A program made the translations under genes and the position numbers. From assembly GCA_051453625.1 (NCBI GenBank), contig JBOZIK010000001.1, positions 200,242,780 through 200,306,779 on the forward strand: 64,000 bases of DNA, in the 5' to 3' direction. This DNA is from Welwitschia mirabilis (taxonomy: Eukaryota; Gnetophyta; Gnetopsida; Welwitschiales). Below are positions 1-11,559 of this stretch, in pieces. The first letter of the stretch is position 1. The number at the start of each line of letters is the position of its first letter. Below the pieces are notes generated by a model. It was not told the DNA's origin, did not search any database, and saw nothing but the letters and a program-made list of their open reading frames with translations.

Positions 1-1022
1 ATATTTTCAATTGTATTTCATTTTTGCTTCTATAGCCTTTGTTTAAAAAGATATACTTTTTATTATGCAACAACATTAACTAGGAGAGATAGTGGACTTA
101 TCTCCAAGTTGAAATTGTGGATGATGTCATTCTAAATCCCCTCCGTCCAGTCCTTCCTTTTGAGCTTCTCCTTCCAGCCTTCCCCAACTTCTTCTGCAGA
201 GGAAAGTTCACCTCTTTTTTTTGTTGTTTCCCTTAGACTCTTCCCAAGACTGGTTTCATCCTTTGGTTCGAACTAACTATAATGACTTGTCAAGAATAAA
301 TTTTATCTACATAATCTAACCCTACTCAGTTGATAAGGTTGCCTTTTTAAAAAATGATCTTGTGTTAATAATTTGTCGTTTTCAATGGGCATGCCTTCAT
401 CATGCACTTGGCTACCTCACCATTATCATGCCACCTCAAAAATTCAACATTACTAATAATTTTCTTAATTGCCACCTTAATAACCTCTCCTCCACTTGTC
501 AAAATGCCATTAGATAGCATCTTGACACATGTTAAACATGAATGGCTGCCACTTCATATTATTTAGCAATGGGAACCTCACTTTAAATTAACATGCCATC
601 TCATTAATAATTTGACACTTCCTTAACAGGGTGCCACCTAAACATTGATCCTTTTATATATGTTATTACTTCTATCATATTACTTGAAACTTTAAATTAT
701 CATCTTTGCTTTATTAACAAATTCCAATAAATGCTTTCCTTCGGTTTAAACTAATTTTATTTTTAATATAATCTTTGCCACATTATTACGATAACTCACA
801 TCTATTGACATCATATTTTTATTTAAACATCTAAATTAAGGGATCAATTTCTCCTAACCATAATTATTATAATCAAACATTATAAATTATTAAAAACTAA
901 CATTTAGCAATTTCCATTTCATACATCACAACCCTAAATTAACTTATCTCATCTAATTTCACCTACTAATAAGTACCACAATACAACATCATTATGTATT
1001 TGTTACCAGTTAGTAACCATGA
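1..1022. other. AT-rich region, no gene recognised
   Basis: No reading frame of useful length and no known motif on either strand. The stretch at about 420-630 repeats short motifs of the type TGCCACCT / TGCCATCT, which looks like degenerate low-order repetition rather than coding sequence. Confidence 0.6.
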
Positions 1023-1122
1023 NNNNNNNNNNNNNNNNNNNNNNNNNNNNNNNNNNNNNNNNNNNNNNNNNNNNNNNNNNNNNNNNNNNNNNNNNNNNNN
1101 NNNNNNNNNNNNNNNNNNNNNN
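1023..1122. other. Assembly gap, 100 N
   Basis: A run of exactly 100 N. The short sequence AACCATGA occurs immediately on both sides, so the two contig ends probably overlap. Confidence 0.9.
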
Positions 1123-4100
1123 AACCATGACACCTCTAAATTAATTCAATTTTTCCATCTAACTATATTAATTAGTCTAATAATCTTAATGGTGACTAAC
1201 ACATTCTATAAACCTCATTTTAATTATCTAGTTAAGTAGCTTTCTAATTAAGCGTTATAAAGTAAATCTCAAAACCAAATCTAGGCATGTACTTAATGGA
1301 CCTCACGTGACCAGTGCACAATAAAAATAGGGGGGTGACACGTCTCCTTGAATTAAGGATTCTATGTATGGAATTGAGCTTCTTCATAATTTCCTTTTTA
1401 TATTTCTCATCTTTGTTGATAGATTTTATACAAAATTTTTTGTTTCTATGTTTTAGTTTTTGTAACTCTTTTTTTCTCTTAAGCAAAAGTACAAGTATGT
1501 GATCTTGGCCTTTATTATTATTGCAACATACATTTCTTCTTGTTCATGTAATGATTCAATGTCCTTATTTTATCTCTAACCTAGTTTATCATGCTTTTTA
1601 AGTTGAGCTATTTGATGATTGGTTATATGTGGGATGACTTTTATAGTCCAAAATTTAATGATAAGGTTTACATGTAAATAAAACTCTTAAAAGATTACTT
1701 ATATGAATGATCAGTGGAGATTTCTTATTGTCACTTCTTACCTCTTTAAAAACTTTTAAGAGGAACTTATAAATATTGAATCTTTTGCTATTTTGAAAAA
1801 TAAAAATTAAACCTAAATAGGCATGAAAAAGAAATAATAACATAGGTAGAAGGGCATGAATTTTGAATGACATATTAAGCAAGGAAAGTTAATTTTTGAA
1901 GAATTATTATTAAGGTAAGACTCTTCTTTATTTAGAGGTTCTTCAAATTATAAAGATAAAGATCATCATTAGGTAAGCATAAATCTCTATAAATAAAAGA
2001 TTGTATAATGAAAAATTTAATACTTGTGACCCTTGTTTTCATGATCCAAAAAACTTTGTCTTTTTATTCCTATTTATCTTCCTCTTTTCCTTGTCCATGA
2101 AAACATCTAGATAATGATAGAACTTTATGATTTAAATTTGCATCTTTTTTTTCTTATGAAGAAGTTACTCTAATTCTCTCCTTCAATATTCTCTAAGAAA
2201 ATGGACGTATATTCTTTAATAAAGGTATGAAAGGAACCCTCCTTAATGAACATTTTAGATATCTCAAATATTATAGTAAAAGCATGACATGAAATTTACA
2301 ATAAGAATTTCCATACTAAATTGGTATGATATAGAGTGAATAACAAGATAGAAGATAATACCATAAGAAAAATTTAGTGTTGAATAACTTACAACTTCAT
2401 GAAAAATTTTGTTGGTAATTATTTACAATTATAGGTTGAAGGATAATATAGATTATTGACCATGCAATTAGATGGATGGTTGAAATATAATGAGACACAA
2501 ATTCATTGAAATTACAAGTGTGTTTCTCTTGAGATAGCAAATCATGCATGGAAAATGGAATCTTGCATAAGATAATACTTTTATCTTTACTTACCAAAAG
2601 GGATATTAATTAGAATTATGAAAAATGAAATTGCAATGCTATGATAAAATGAGATGAAATTTTTTAATTTTAGAGAAAAGGGGAATTTATTTTAATGATG
2701 GAACAACAGTATTATGAAACAAAGGATAATTAATGTTAACTTCAAAAATAATTTGGATTAATGATAATAAATATTAGCCATTCTAAGCTATAATAAAAAA
2801 TGTCAATCTTCAAAGAATTCAAGCATATGACATACACGTTTCTTCCTATCATAGCTTCTAGTTATGATAATGGAGATTTATTATGCCTTTATTTTTGTTA
2901 TAATTTATGATTTTTAGAAAATGTATCGTAGCTATCAAGATAAAGGTAGCAATTTCAAATGAATAAAATTATAGAAGTATTTTGTAATTTGTAAAGGTTT
3001 AGATTACAAAAACAAGGTTTAATTTAAGTTTGAATAGGAAGGATTTAGAAAAAGATTAAGGGAATTCAGATATTAGAGATTATTGTCCTTGGAATTAGGA
3101 ATGATTATTCATAAGAAAATATAATGTTACATTATAAATTGGAATGTAGAAAATACTAAGATAGCATGACAGTTGTCATTAACTCTGACACATTAATCAT
3201 TTAAATCCTAGTAGTAAATTGGAGGACTAGATCTAAATGATAACTATGAAATAACATTAGAAATATACTATTGTATAATCACTAATCATAATTTTATTAA
3301 TGATGGAAGAAAAGATAAATCCAATCATAGATCAAATTCATATACCAATAATTCAAATACAATAAACAATAGCAATTCAATACAAAATTGAATACTTAGG
3401 CTTAGTAAGATAGATGCCTCATGAATCAATCATTTCCTAATAACTAGGGAGTAAGAAAAAAAGTTAGAATCTCATAACGAGACAATCTCTTACCATAGTC
3501 ATCGGAAATCTAGACTAGAATGACAAACTTTTGAGGGGATGGTGAAGTGACCAAATGAATATATAATTATTAATCCTTGACATAGGCTTTTCTTTTATAT
3601 CCTTAAGTAGGATTTTGAATTACATTAGTAAATATATAGTACATTCATATAAATAATAGATATTCATTGATGAATCTTCTTGGATTATAGGATTCAGATG
3701 TGTAATATTTAGTCTTCGTAAGATCCAATTCATTGCTTCACCTGTTAGACTAACTTTAGCTCCATGCTATAAGATTAATTTGGTAGTGTATCCACTATTT
3801 AGAAATCCCTTACTTCTAGGATCTTTTACTTTAACAAATGTCATTGGCACCACTGGTTTAGATTACAACAATGGTACTATTTGGTTATTTGGCTTTTGTG
3901 AAAGTTAGATAGCATAGATTGAATTATAACAAAGATATTAAGTATCAATCTTTTTTAGTAAAATTCTAAAAACTATTAAGGATAAAAGTCGGTAAATGAC
4001 ATTTTAGTAGTAAAACTAGTTTTTATAGCATTAAAACATATAATTTGCTAATATCTATGAGGAGTCAAATACATAGAAATTCAAGTGTAAATAATATCCA

Positions 4101-6730
4101 AAAAATAGCTTATAATTAATCCTTTTCATCATATAGTAAAATGTAATCCTAAGGCTTTTAAAAAGCATAATTCGTTAGAGAAGTTTATAATAACACCATT
4201 TACCTTCTAATGCCTCATCCTTCATCTCCATGCTAAGAAAATGCTTTAAACATTTTACAATGTATTATGTTCTTATTTGTTTCATTCTTTTTACATTGGT
4301 NNNNNNNNNNNNNNNNNNNNNNNNNNNNNNNNNNNNNNNNNNNNNNNNNNNNNNNNNNNNNCAAAATTGTCTTCTCATTTTTTCCCTACTAATATTTATA
4401 TCAAATGTAATCATACACATGTTTATTTACTAGATGATCATGAAGTGATATTAAGGGCTTGAATATATAAACTAAAAAACCATGTTACAACTATACAAGA
4501 TAATATTTGAAGATCTAAAATTTTAGAGACTTAAAAAGTTTCCTTTATGTGAGATATGTAAACTTAGTGAAATGTAAGGTAGTCATTTTTAAATACATGA
4601 CAATAAATAACAAGATTCTTAAAATAAATTAATGGTAGTACTTGTGGAAAAATTAAACTAATAAATCTTAAAAGGCATGTACATTTTATCATATGGATTG
4701 ACAATTATATAAGACTATGCTAGATCAATATTTTTAAATATAAGTCATATCCACTTTTGAATTTGAAATTATTCAAGACATTTATGAAGAATAAAAAATC
4801 ACTTCAAATTGAAACTACAAGATATAACTAGGACAAAGTATATTATAGTGTGAAATTTATAATTATATAAACTAATATGAGATTAAGCATAAAACATATT
4901 TATCATATTTCCTTTTATGAAATGAATTGGTAGGATAAAAGAATAAACCTTATTAAAAATTATTAAATGTTCTTAAGATAACGAAAACATTTTAAACAAT
5001 CTTTGGCTATAGGTAATGAAGATAATAATTATATATTAAATGAGATATCATGTTAAAGTATGAAAGGAGATATATCTATAAATAAATGGACTCACAAGAA
5101 ATAAAATCTTCATCATTTAGATTAATTAGTTTCCGTTACTACATCCATATCATTGTAAAATGAAGAATTAATCTAGGTTATAAGGCTATTCATTAGGTAA
5201 TACTTATATATTCAAAAATAAGATAAGTGTATTAATTATAGAAGAATAAAATAATGCATGACCTAAAAAAACTTAAGTAAAATCTTGAGCTAACGTGCAT
5301 ATGAACAATCAAAACATTAATTTTAGAATCATAAGACTTACCCATCTAGGGGAAATTGGTTTAGATGAGACCTAAGAACGTAAGGTAATAACACAATTAG
5401 AATAACGTTACTCAATAAATCAAAGTCTAATAATGAGTAAAACAATTCCTAAGAAGCTCAATCTTAAGTAAGAAAGTCAAAATGGATAAAATCTTAGATA
5501 AATGCCTTCACGTCTCAGAAAGTTTAGACTTTGAACTTTAAGATATATTTCTAATATCATAAATATGAATTGCATTAAAAGCATGTAATTTAAGGGAACT
5601 AGAATACTAATAAAGTAGGAATGTGTGTAAGAAACATTATATTAATGAACAAATTAAAGAAAATACTTGTAAACTAATCTTAATGATTATGAGGCCAAAC
5701 TAAAGATTTGATAAAAGTTCAATAGTGTGTTAAAAGTATTAGTAATGTTGATTCATCATGGAATTTTTTAATATAAATTAGAAAATGATCCATGTAAAAA
5801 TCAATGATCTTAGTTCAATTATAGATTCCTTTAAATTTTGATTTCTTTTTATCCTATCAAGTATAATCTTTATTATCAACTATGTTAATTATCTATATCC
5901 CTTAGTTATCCACATCTTCATGATGTCTTTTAGATTACTAACTACCACATTTTCCCTCTAAAGATTTTAATATAATTTAATCTTTTTACTCTACTTATAT
6001 GATTGAGTTCTATGGTGGGTTGCTTTTATTGTATATTCGTGTTGACTTTTTTTTATGATGTGGTATTTTACCTTCATGATGATTCTTTTGTAATTATGAT
6101 TTAAATTAGAAAAGCCTATAACTTTTCTAATTTTCTTTAAATTAAATCTAGCCCCATATCCCTACTTATAATTAATAGAAAGAAACTAGGATTACATTAA
6201 GTAAGGTTATTATGTCTATATACAATTAATATCAATGATTAGTATAATGCATCTTCTTTGTCATAATCTTATTTTTATTAAAAAGCAGAGAGAGTTAAAA
6301 AAGCTAAATAACCTATAAAAAAGACACCTTTAAGGTAGTTATTTGAGTGATAATATTGTAAGAAGCTATTATGATTATTGAAGTAATAATATTGTAAAAA
6401 AGTATTTAGATTTGTATAAATAGTATTCAAAATAAAAATACTATTTTTATTTCATTTCAATTTGTACTATAATAATGTTAAAATACTATTTGCCATTTTT
6501 ATAAGCTTCATGATTAATATAAAATACAATGTTGAATGCATGTAACTTATGCTATAACTATATAATCTTATAAATAGAAAAATGCTATAGACATTGACCA
6601 TTTTATAATAGTGATAAAAGAGAGATCACTAATATAAGCCAAAAAATCATTTTTTGAAAAAATTGAATAACTTAATCATAAGAAATTATACTACATTTAT
6701 CATAGTCATTAGTTTTCTTAGTAAATTGAA
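1123..6730. other. Long AT-rich region without recognisable genes
   Basis: Both strands are closed by frequent stops and I see no conserved protein motif. A G-box hexamer CACGTG lies at 1304-1309, and a G-run followed by TGACACG at about 1330-1342 resembles a polypurine tract/LTR junction, but no matching partner LTR is visible. This is most likely decayed transposon sequence that I cannot classify. Confidence 0.5.
4301..4361. other. Assembly gap, 61 N
   Basis: 61 N. The flanks do not repeat each other, which suggests a sized gap. Confidence 0.9.
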
Positions 6731-6734
6731 AACC

Positions 6735-7022
6735 TAAGCATGTCCATTGCTAGCTTAAGAGCTATCCATCAAATGTATACATCCTACTTATGATTCATAC
6801 TAGAGACATTGAAGCTCACATGAGATCTACTTTGAATAGGGAGATGTACAAAAATTTAGTGACTTTACTTCCCTAGTAGAATAGAAAGCATGATTTCCTA
6901 AATGAATTATTTAATTATGCTTAAGGCCTCATAGTGTGCTAAGTAGGTATCAAAATGTTTAAACCTGTAACCTCATTATTGAAGGACAAGTCTCCCACAC
7001 TACCAATTAAACTACCACCATA
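6735..7022 (-). repeat. SINE-like repeat fragment with tRNA-like head
   Basis: This stretch resembles sequence near 26.2-26.8 kb, 30.8-31.0 kb and 44.2-44.3 kb (shared phrases such as GAGCTATCCATCAAATGT and GGCCTCATA). Read on the minus strand, about 7022 to 6954 has an A-box-like TAGTTTAATTGG, an anticodon-arm-like hairpin and a degenerate B-box GGTTTAAAC, in the order and spacing of a tRNA gene. That is the usual head of a plant SINE. It is not a functional tRNA. The SINE reading is inference. Confidence 0.45.
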
Positions 7023-7078
7023 CAGATCCAAAGGGATGATTTAATCATCCACAAAGTGTAGTGGATAATGCTGTAGTT

Positions 7079-7178
7079 NNNNNNNNNNNNNNNNNNNNNN
7101 NNNNNNNNNNNNNNNNNNNNNNNNNNNNNNNNNNNNNNNNNNNNNNNNNNNNNNNNNNNNNNNNNNNNNNNNNNNNNN
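7079..7178. other. Assembly gap, 100 N
   Basis: 100 N. The 38 bases before the gap (about 7041-7078) recur almost unchanged at about 7257-7294 after it. Confidence 0.9.
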
Positions 7179-7409
7179 ATTAAAATTAATATCAAAATGT
7201 TTTACATAGTTTAGAAACCCTATTAATTAAAGCTTACAAAATGTGGGTTACAACATTTAATCATCCACAAAGTGTAGTGGATAATACTGTAGTTATTCTT
7301 TAAAAAGAAAACTTAATAACTTTTGATGAAGTTGTAAATCAATGGATAGATTTGGCCCTTATGTAGGCGTTAAGCAATATGGAAGATATTAAATGAGAGT
7401 CTTCATGAA

Positions 7410-8660
7410 GGTTTGAATACTAGCAAAGGTATGATATGCTTCCAAAAAGGTAATAAAGCATATTCAAATAATTATAGACTCATTTTCATCAAAAATATTT
7501 TTTAAGTGTTTGGGAAGTATATTTAAAAATAAGACTTTCCAAGTGACCAAACGAAAATAAAATGAGAGAAATCTGACAAATAGGTTTTCACTAAAATCAT
7601 TTCACCATCAACCACTTAGTCACTCTTCATTACTACCTGGATTTTACAAAGAAACCTGAAAAGAAGGTTTTTCATTTTCTTTGTTGAGTTCTTAAAGGCT
7701 TATGATTCAATAATTTGAGGCAAATTATCATGGCACTTGTTAAATATAGTTATGCCTAAAATATTTCTTCTAGCATTCAAAAATTATATGAAGAAGTTAT
7801 CATTAGATTTAAAGATGTTAACTAAAAGAATCTTTTCAAATTTTGAGTGAAATTAGAGTAAAATAAAAGATGTTCCTTTCTTTTACCTTATGAAATTTTT
7901 ATTGATGAATTGAAGAAATGAATTTCCACATATCACTCTATTAATGTAGGTGATCGATCAATGAATTTTTTCCTTTATGTAGATGATGCAACATTGATTT
8001 TGGCATCAAAAAGAGGTATGCAGATGATGTCATATTGATTTCTATATTTGAAAGAGGTATGAAAGCGATGCTTCATATGTAGATGAATTTTGTAATTAAA
8101 ACTAAAATCATGTATTGTGGAAGTGGAAATAAAGATTACAAAGTTGTTGACATCTTCTTTTATGTAGATGATGCCACATTGATTTCCAAATCTGAAAGAG
8201 ATATGAAAGGGATGCTACACACATGAATTTTGTAATTATTTAGGTTTAATGATAAATGTTGATAAAACACAAATCATGTGTTATGAGAGTAGAAGTAAAG
8301 ATTGCAAATTTGTTCTTGTAATAAACCATTATAGTTGATTTCCTTTCCAAAATGCTTGGATATGTAATACTCCAGGAATTATAAATGAGATAGATGTATG
8401 CATGCAAGAATTGCAGGTGCTATAAAGACTCTTTGTTCCTTAATTAACAAATGTAAAGTTAAGCATTTGGTCTTGGAAAATTTGTAAGCAAGTCTTTTAA
8501 ATAATTGTCATTCTAGTTATTCTCTATGAAGGGCTAATATGAAAATTAAGTCTTTTAAAGGATTTATGGAAACAAATTGAATGTTCAAAAGAAATTCTTT
8601 TCTTTTGAATTTCAGTTAAAGTCTAAAACATTATATACAATGTTGTTATTAGAAGATAAG
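7410..8660 (+). pseudogene. Dead LINE reverse transcriptase
   Basis: Translation across three frames gives the signatures of a non-LTR retrotransposon reverse transcriptase. In order they are a KGNKAYSNNYR segment near 7450, VFGKYI near 7510, a catalytic block reading FLKAYDSII near 7690, LYVDDATLI near 7975, LMINVDKTQIMCYES near 8250, and a C-terminal RIAGAIKTLCSLINKCK segment near 8410. Stops and frameshifts occur every few dozen codons, so it cannot be expressed. The region around the YVDD box is repeated (7973, about 8018 and 8159), with intervening sequence also duplicated. The wording resembles RTE/CR1-type plant LINEs more than the L1-type element at 16-19 kb, but the clade is uncertain. 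No endonuclease was recognised upstream. It lies about 1.4 kb upstream of SAR1 in the same orientation and has no evident link to it. Confidence 0.75.
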
Positions 8661-9061
8661 ACATTACCCTTAGAGGTTGAAGGAATTTGTTAATTTTTGG
8701 TTGAAGCTTCAAAATTTTAAAGGAATGAAATTTCCATAGACAATGTTAGGTGCATCTCATAATAAAGGTGGGTTTTTTAAGGCAAAAAATGATTAGAGAA
8801 AGTGAATGTGGATATTGCTATTTTTGAAAATATTGCTATTTTTTGTAAATAATGTAAGCCAAATTTGAAAGCAAAAGGCACAACAAAAATTCCCCTCTAA
8901 CTTAGATGGGAAGAGAAATACTAAGATCTTAGGATCTAGGTCTTAGTTAGATCTTAGTTCGATCTCGATCCTTTTTATGGATTATGGATTAAAGGTAATC
9001 GGCAAAAGCTCTATTGGCCTCTGCCATTTTAATTTGAAATCTATTACTTTTTTTCTTGTAA
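8661..9061. other. Non-coding stretch, probably LINE 3' sequence
   Basis: No coding motif. A local repetition of GATCTTAG/GATCTAGG/GATCTCGATC lies at about 8925-8965. The position just after the dead RT suggests LINE 3' untranslated remnants, but nothing proves it. Confidence 0.3.
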
Positions 9062-9250
9062 AAAAAGATACAAGCGATTTTCTCACTTGTATCTGATAAG
9101 ATTATTGAAGGAACTACTGCAATTCTAGTTAAATCAAAAGATGAATTAAGAATGAACAATCATCATCTTCAAATTGGAACAGATGACGACAAAATATTCG
9201 AAGGGAGCAATAAACATGTAGGTTATGTTGCACTGAAGCCATTGAAATGA
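9062..9250 (+). other. Short open frame of unknown nature
   Basis: An uninterrupted frame of 62 codons ends at a TGA at 9248-9250. It contains KIIEGTTAILVKSKDEL and DDDKIFEGSNKHVGYVALK. It has no early methionine and I do not recognise it. Its composition is less AT-biased than its surroundings, so it may be a leftover exon of a cellular gene or a chance frame. Its start overlaps a small inverted repeat (GATACAAG ... CTTGTATC, 9067-9093). Confidence 0.2.
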
Positions 9251-9539
9251 AGAACATGTTTTTCTTCTACGCTTTCAAACTTCCTTGTTAAAAGCAAGAT
9301 GTAACATAAATACACACAATTTGTGCACTCTGTTTCAACTAACTTCATTCTATGTTAGTCATTATTTTAAGGCTGTATTCAAATCATTTTGACTTATACC
9401 TTTTTCCCCTCTCATATTCTGTATGTGTCTATAGGTGTAATTAAAAAATTAAAAATCCGTTTCCATTTCCCTATTTTATATTATACATTGATTAATATGC
9501 CTATAATAAAAAAATAAAAGCACTTGGAATGGTTGATGT

Positions 9540-10072
9540 GGCTTAAATAAAAAACAAGGATACGTAGAATGAAGTCAGAACATGTGCCTACGACTTTGGA
9601 GGACGGACAGCACGTCATGTGAAAACCCCGCCGGAACAAGGACAAGCCCAATTATTAGAATTCGTTTTCTTGGTGTGTTGTTCCGCTTATCTGCTAAATG
9701 GCATTCTCTGTAATTCACTCTTAGGCTTTGTTTCATCTACAGCGCATTTGAGGGTTTCAGCACCTGGACCGTCCCTACTTGCGGTTTAGACAGAGATTTA
9801 GGTTAGAGAAGCTTGTTATAATTTTATTTATTTGCAGATCGCGTTCTGTTCCTCGAGTTTTCCAAAGTTTGAAAACCCCCAAGCACGCAATTCTGTTTCG
9901 AGCTCTTCTTTTTGTCCTTCTGACCGCATCCGATTTTCATCGAACTGGTTAGGAAGCAAGTGCGTTCAATAGCGAAGCAAAATTTTGATTTGAGGTCTTA
10001 TTTGCCATGAGCTAACACCGTGGTTAATTTGCAGGTAGACGATCGAGGGTTTCTAGGGTTTGATGATCGAAA
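9540..10072 (+). promoter_or_regulatory. SAR1 promoter and 5' leader region
   Basis: Base composition shifts from AT-rich repeat DNA to balanced, gene-like sequence at about 9540, and this continues into the SAR1 start. An ACGT-core element CACGTCA lies at 9611-9617, of the kind bound by plant bZIP factors. No clear TATA box is visible. A likely 5' leader intron ends at the acceptor TTTGCAG (10028-10034), preceded by a branch-like CTAAC about 20 bases upstream. Its donor is uncertain (GT at about 9801 or 9948). Leader introns are common in plant SAR1 genes, but RNA data would be needed here. Confidence 0.5.
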
Positions 10073-11417
10073 ATGTTTCTGTTTGAGTGGTTTTATAGCG
10101 TTCTTGCATCTCTTGGATTATGGCAAAAGGAAGCTAAAATCTTATTTCTGGGCCTTGATAATGCCGGAAAGACTACCTTGCTGCATATGTTGAAGGATGA
10201 GGTGAGTGACTTCCAGAGCACGTTTTGTGTTCTTAAATCTGGTATTGTTGATAGGATAATGCTGACAGGCCTACCTTACTGCATATATTGAAGGATGAGC
10301 GCAGTGAGTTCGAACGGCACATTTTTAGTTTTTATACCTAGTCTTGTTGGTTAGCGGTGACTATCAGTGAAGGATTCCTGCAACTTACCTTACTATCAAA
10401 GTGCCTTGAATTTGTAACCTGGTTTAATCTGTCATCTCTCGTTTATAAAAGTTTTATTATTTCAAAGATATTCTCTCTTTCTTCGAAAATTGTTACGTTT
10501 AGGGAAAGCACGATTTCGATCCTGTTCTGGCAAACAAATTTTTAGCTTTGCATTACTCAAAGTCGGAAGGTCCCTAAATTAATAAGTTATCACAGCTTTT
10601 TATATGTCTTTGACACTAAATGAAAAGTTTATCTTTATCGCGCAGTTTCGGCTACTTATTTTATGTTAATATTTAATACAGTGAGGATTGACTAGTGACT
10701 GTAAGATCCAGAGAAGCCTGATGCTTTTTGTGCTTTTATTTGTATGTTTGGTTGTACGCAGAGGTTGGTCCAGCATCAACCAACCCAGTATCCAACATCA
10801 GAGGAGCTAAGTATTGGGAAAATTAAGTTTAAGGCTTTTGATTTGGGTGGCCATCAGATTGCCCGGCGAGTTTGGAAAGACTACTATGCCAAGGCATGAA
10901 CCATTAGTTCTTTCTTCATCTCATTGTCTAGAGTTTCTATAGACATATTTCCAGGCTGACATTATATATACGTCTTGTTATTAATAGTTGTTTAATATGG
11001 TTTGAAAGCCAACGTTTTATTGTTTTGAATACTAGATTTTCCTTAAGCATATTGTTCATGAAATGAATAATTTGTTAAGTAGCTTATAGTGTGCAGGTAG
11101 ATGCTGTGGTTTATTTGGTGGATGCAGCAGACAAAGAGAGATTTGCAGAGTCAAAAAAAGAACTGGACGCACTGCTTTCTGATGATTCTTTAACCAATGT
11201 GCCGTTCTTAATTCTTGGAAATAAAATTGATATTCCTTATGCCGCATCGGAAGATGAGCTGCGGTATTACCTAGGTTTGGCAAACTACACTACTGGAAAA
11301 GGTAAAGTAAATTTAGCTGGTTCCAATGTTCGCCCAATTGAGGTTTTCATGTGTAGCATTGTCAGGAAAATGGGATATGGTGAAGGTATCAAGTGGCTGT
11401 CCCAGTACATTAAGTAG
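10073..11417 (+). CDS. SAR1: SAR1 small GTPase, COPII coat assembly
   Basis: SAR1 is the Arf-family GTPase that, once loaded with GTP by SEC12 at ER exit sites, inserts its N-terminal helix into the membrane and recruits SEC23/24 and SEC13/31 for ER-to-Golgi traffic. Coding exons are 10073-10201 (43 codons), 10762-10893 (44 codons) and 11097-11417 (106 codons plus TAG), all phase 0, giving 193 aa, the usual plant length. Visible landmarks are the hydrophobic amphipathic N terminus starting MFLFEWF, P-loop GLDNAGKT (27-34), switch II DLGGH with H74, guanine-specificity motif NKID (129-132), and C-terminal WLSQYIK. H74 and N129 are the positions whose mutants are dominant-negative in plants. 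Like other SAR1 proteins it lacks the Arf N-myristoylation glycine. The first ATG is chosen because it begins the conserved N terminus. Intron 1 (10202-10761) is GT-AG. Intron 2 (10894-11096) has a GC donor. All key residues are intact, so it is probably functional. Confidence 0.97.
10157..10352 (+). repeat. Tandem duplication of SAR1 exon-1 end inside intron 1
   Basis: Two adjacent copies with a 98-base offset: 10157-10254 (end of exon 1 plus start of intron 1) and 10255-about 10352 (wholly intronic). Both encode the P-loop end. In the second copy the sequence reads [15 protein letters not shown], so the Gly-Lys of the P-loop is lost. Its splice donor is disrupted because GAGGTGAGT has become GAGCGCAGTGAG. 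It is a dead pseudo-exon rather than an alternative exon. Confidence 0.85.
10894..11096 (+). other. GC-AG intron in SAR1
   Basis: Exon 2 must end at the AAG of KDYYAK (10891-10893), because the next in-frame codons are GCA TGA. The intron therefore starts GCATGA instead of GT and ends TGTGCAG at 11096. No nearby GT would keep the conserved DYYAK-VDAVV join. GC-AG introns are a known minor class of U2-type introns, usually with a strong flanking donor match. Here the exon side is AAG and the intron side is weak. Confidence 0.85.
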
Positions 11418-11541
11418 TGTCATCCTGAATGAGTACCTGAGCAAATCCTAGAGCTTTCTGTAATTTACATTCGTAGGTCTAATTGCGAAGATTGTATTTT
11501 GTTCTTTATTAGAGTTTCGGTATTATCTGTTATGCAATTTG

Positions 11542-11547
11542 AATAAA
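11542..11547 (+). terminator. Candidate polyadenylation signal of SAR1
   Basis: AATAAA lies 125 bases after the SAR1 stop codon, inside TTTGAATAAACTCTG. The position suits a plant near-upstream element. No cleavage site can be seen from sequence alone. Confidence 0.5.
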
Positions 11548-11559
11548 CTCTGTTGCAGA

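Noticed and set aside
1330-1345. G-run followed by TGACACG as a polypurine tract and LTR start
   Set aside because: No second LTR, primer site or pol sequence is visible nearby.
6954-7022. Functional tRNA gene
   Set aside because: The loop and B-box are degenerate and the acceptor stem is not paired. It is better explained as a tRNA-derived repeat.
10255-10352. Alternative SAR1 first-exon end
   Set aside because: The P-loop residues and the splice donor are lost, so it could not give a working GTPase.
11056-11283. Minus-strand frame over SAR1 exon 3
   Set aside because: Opposite-strand shadow of a conserved GTPase exon.
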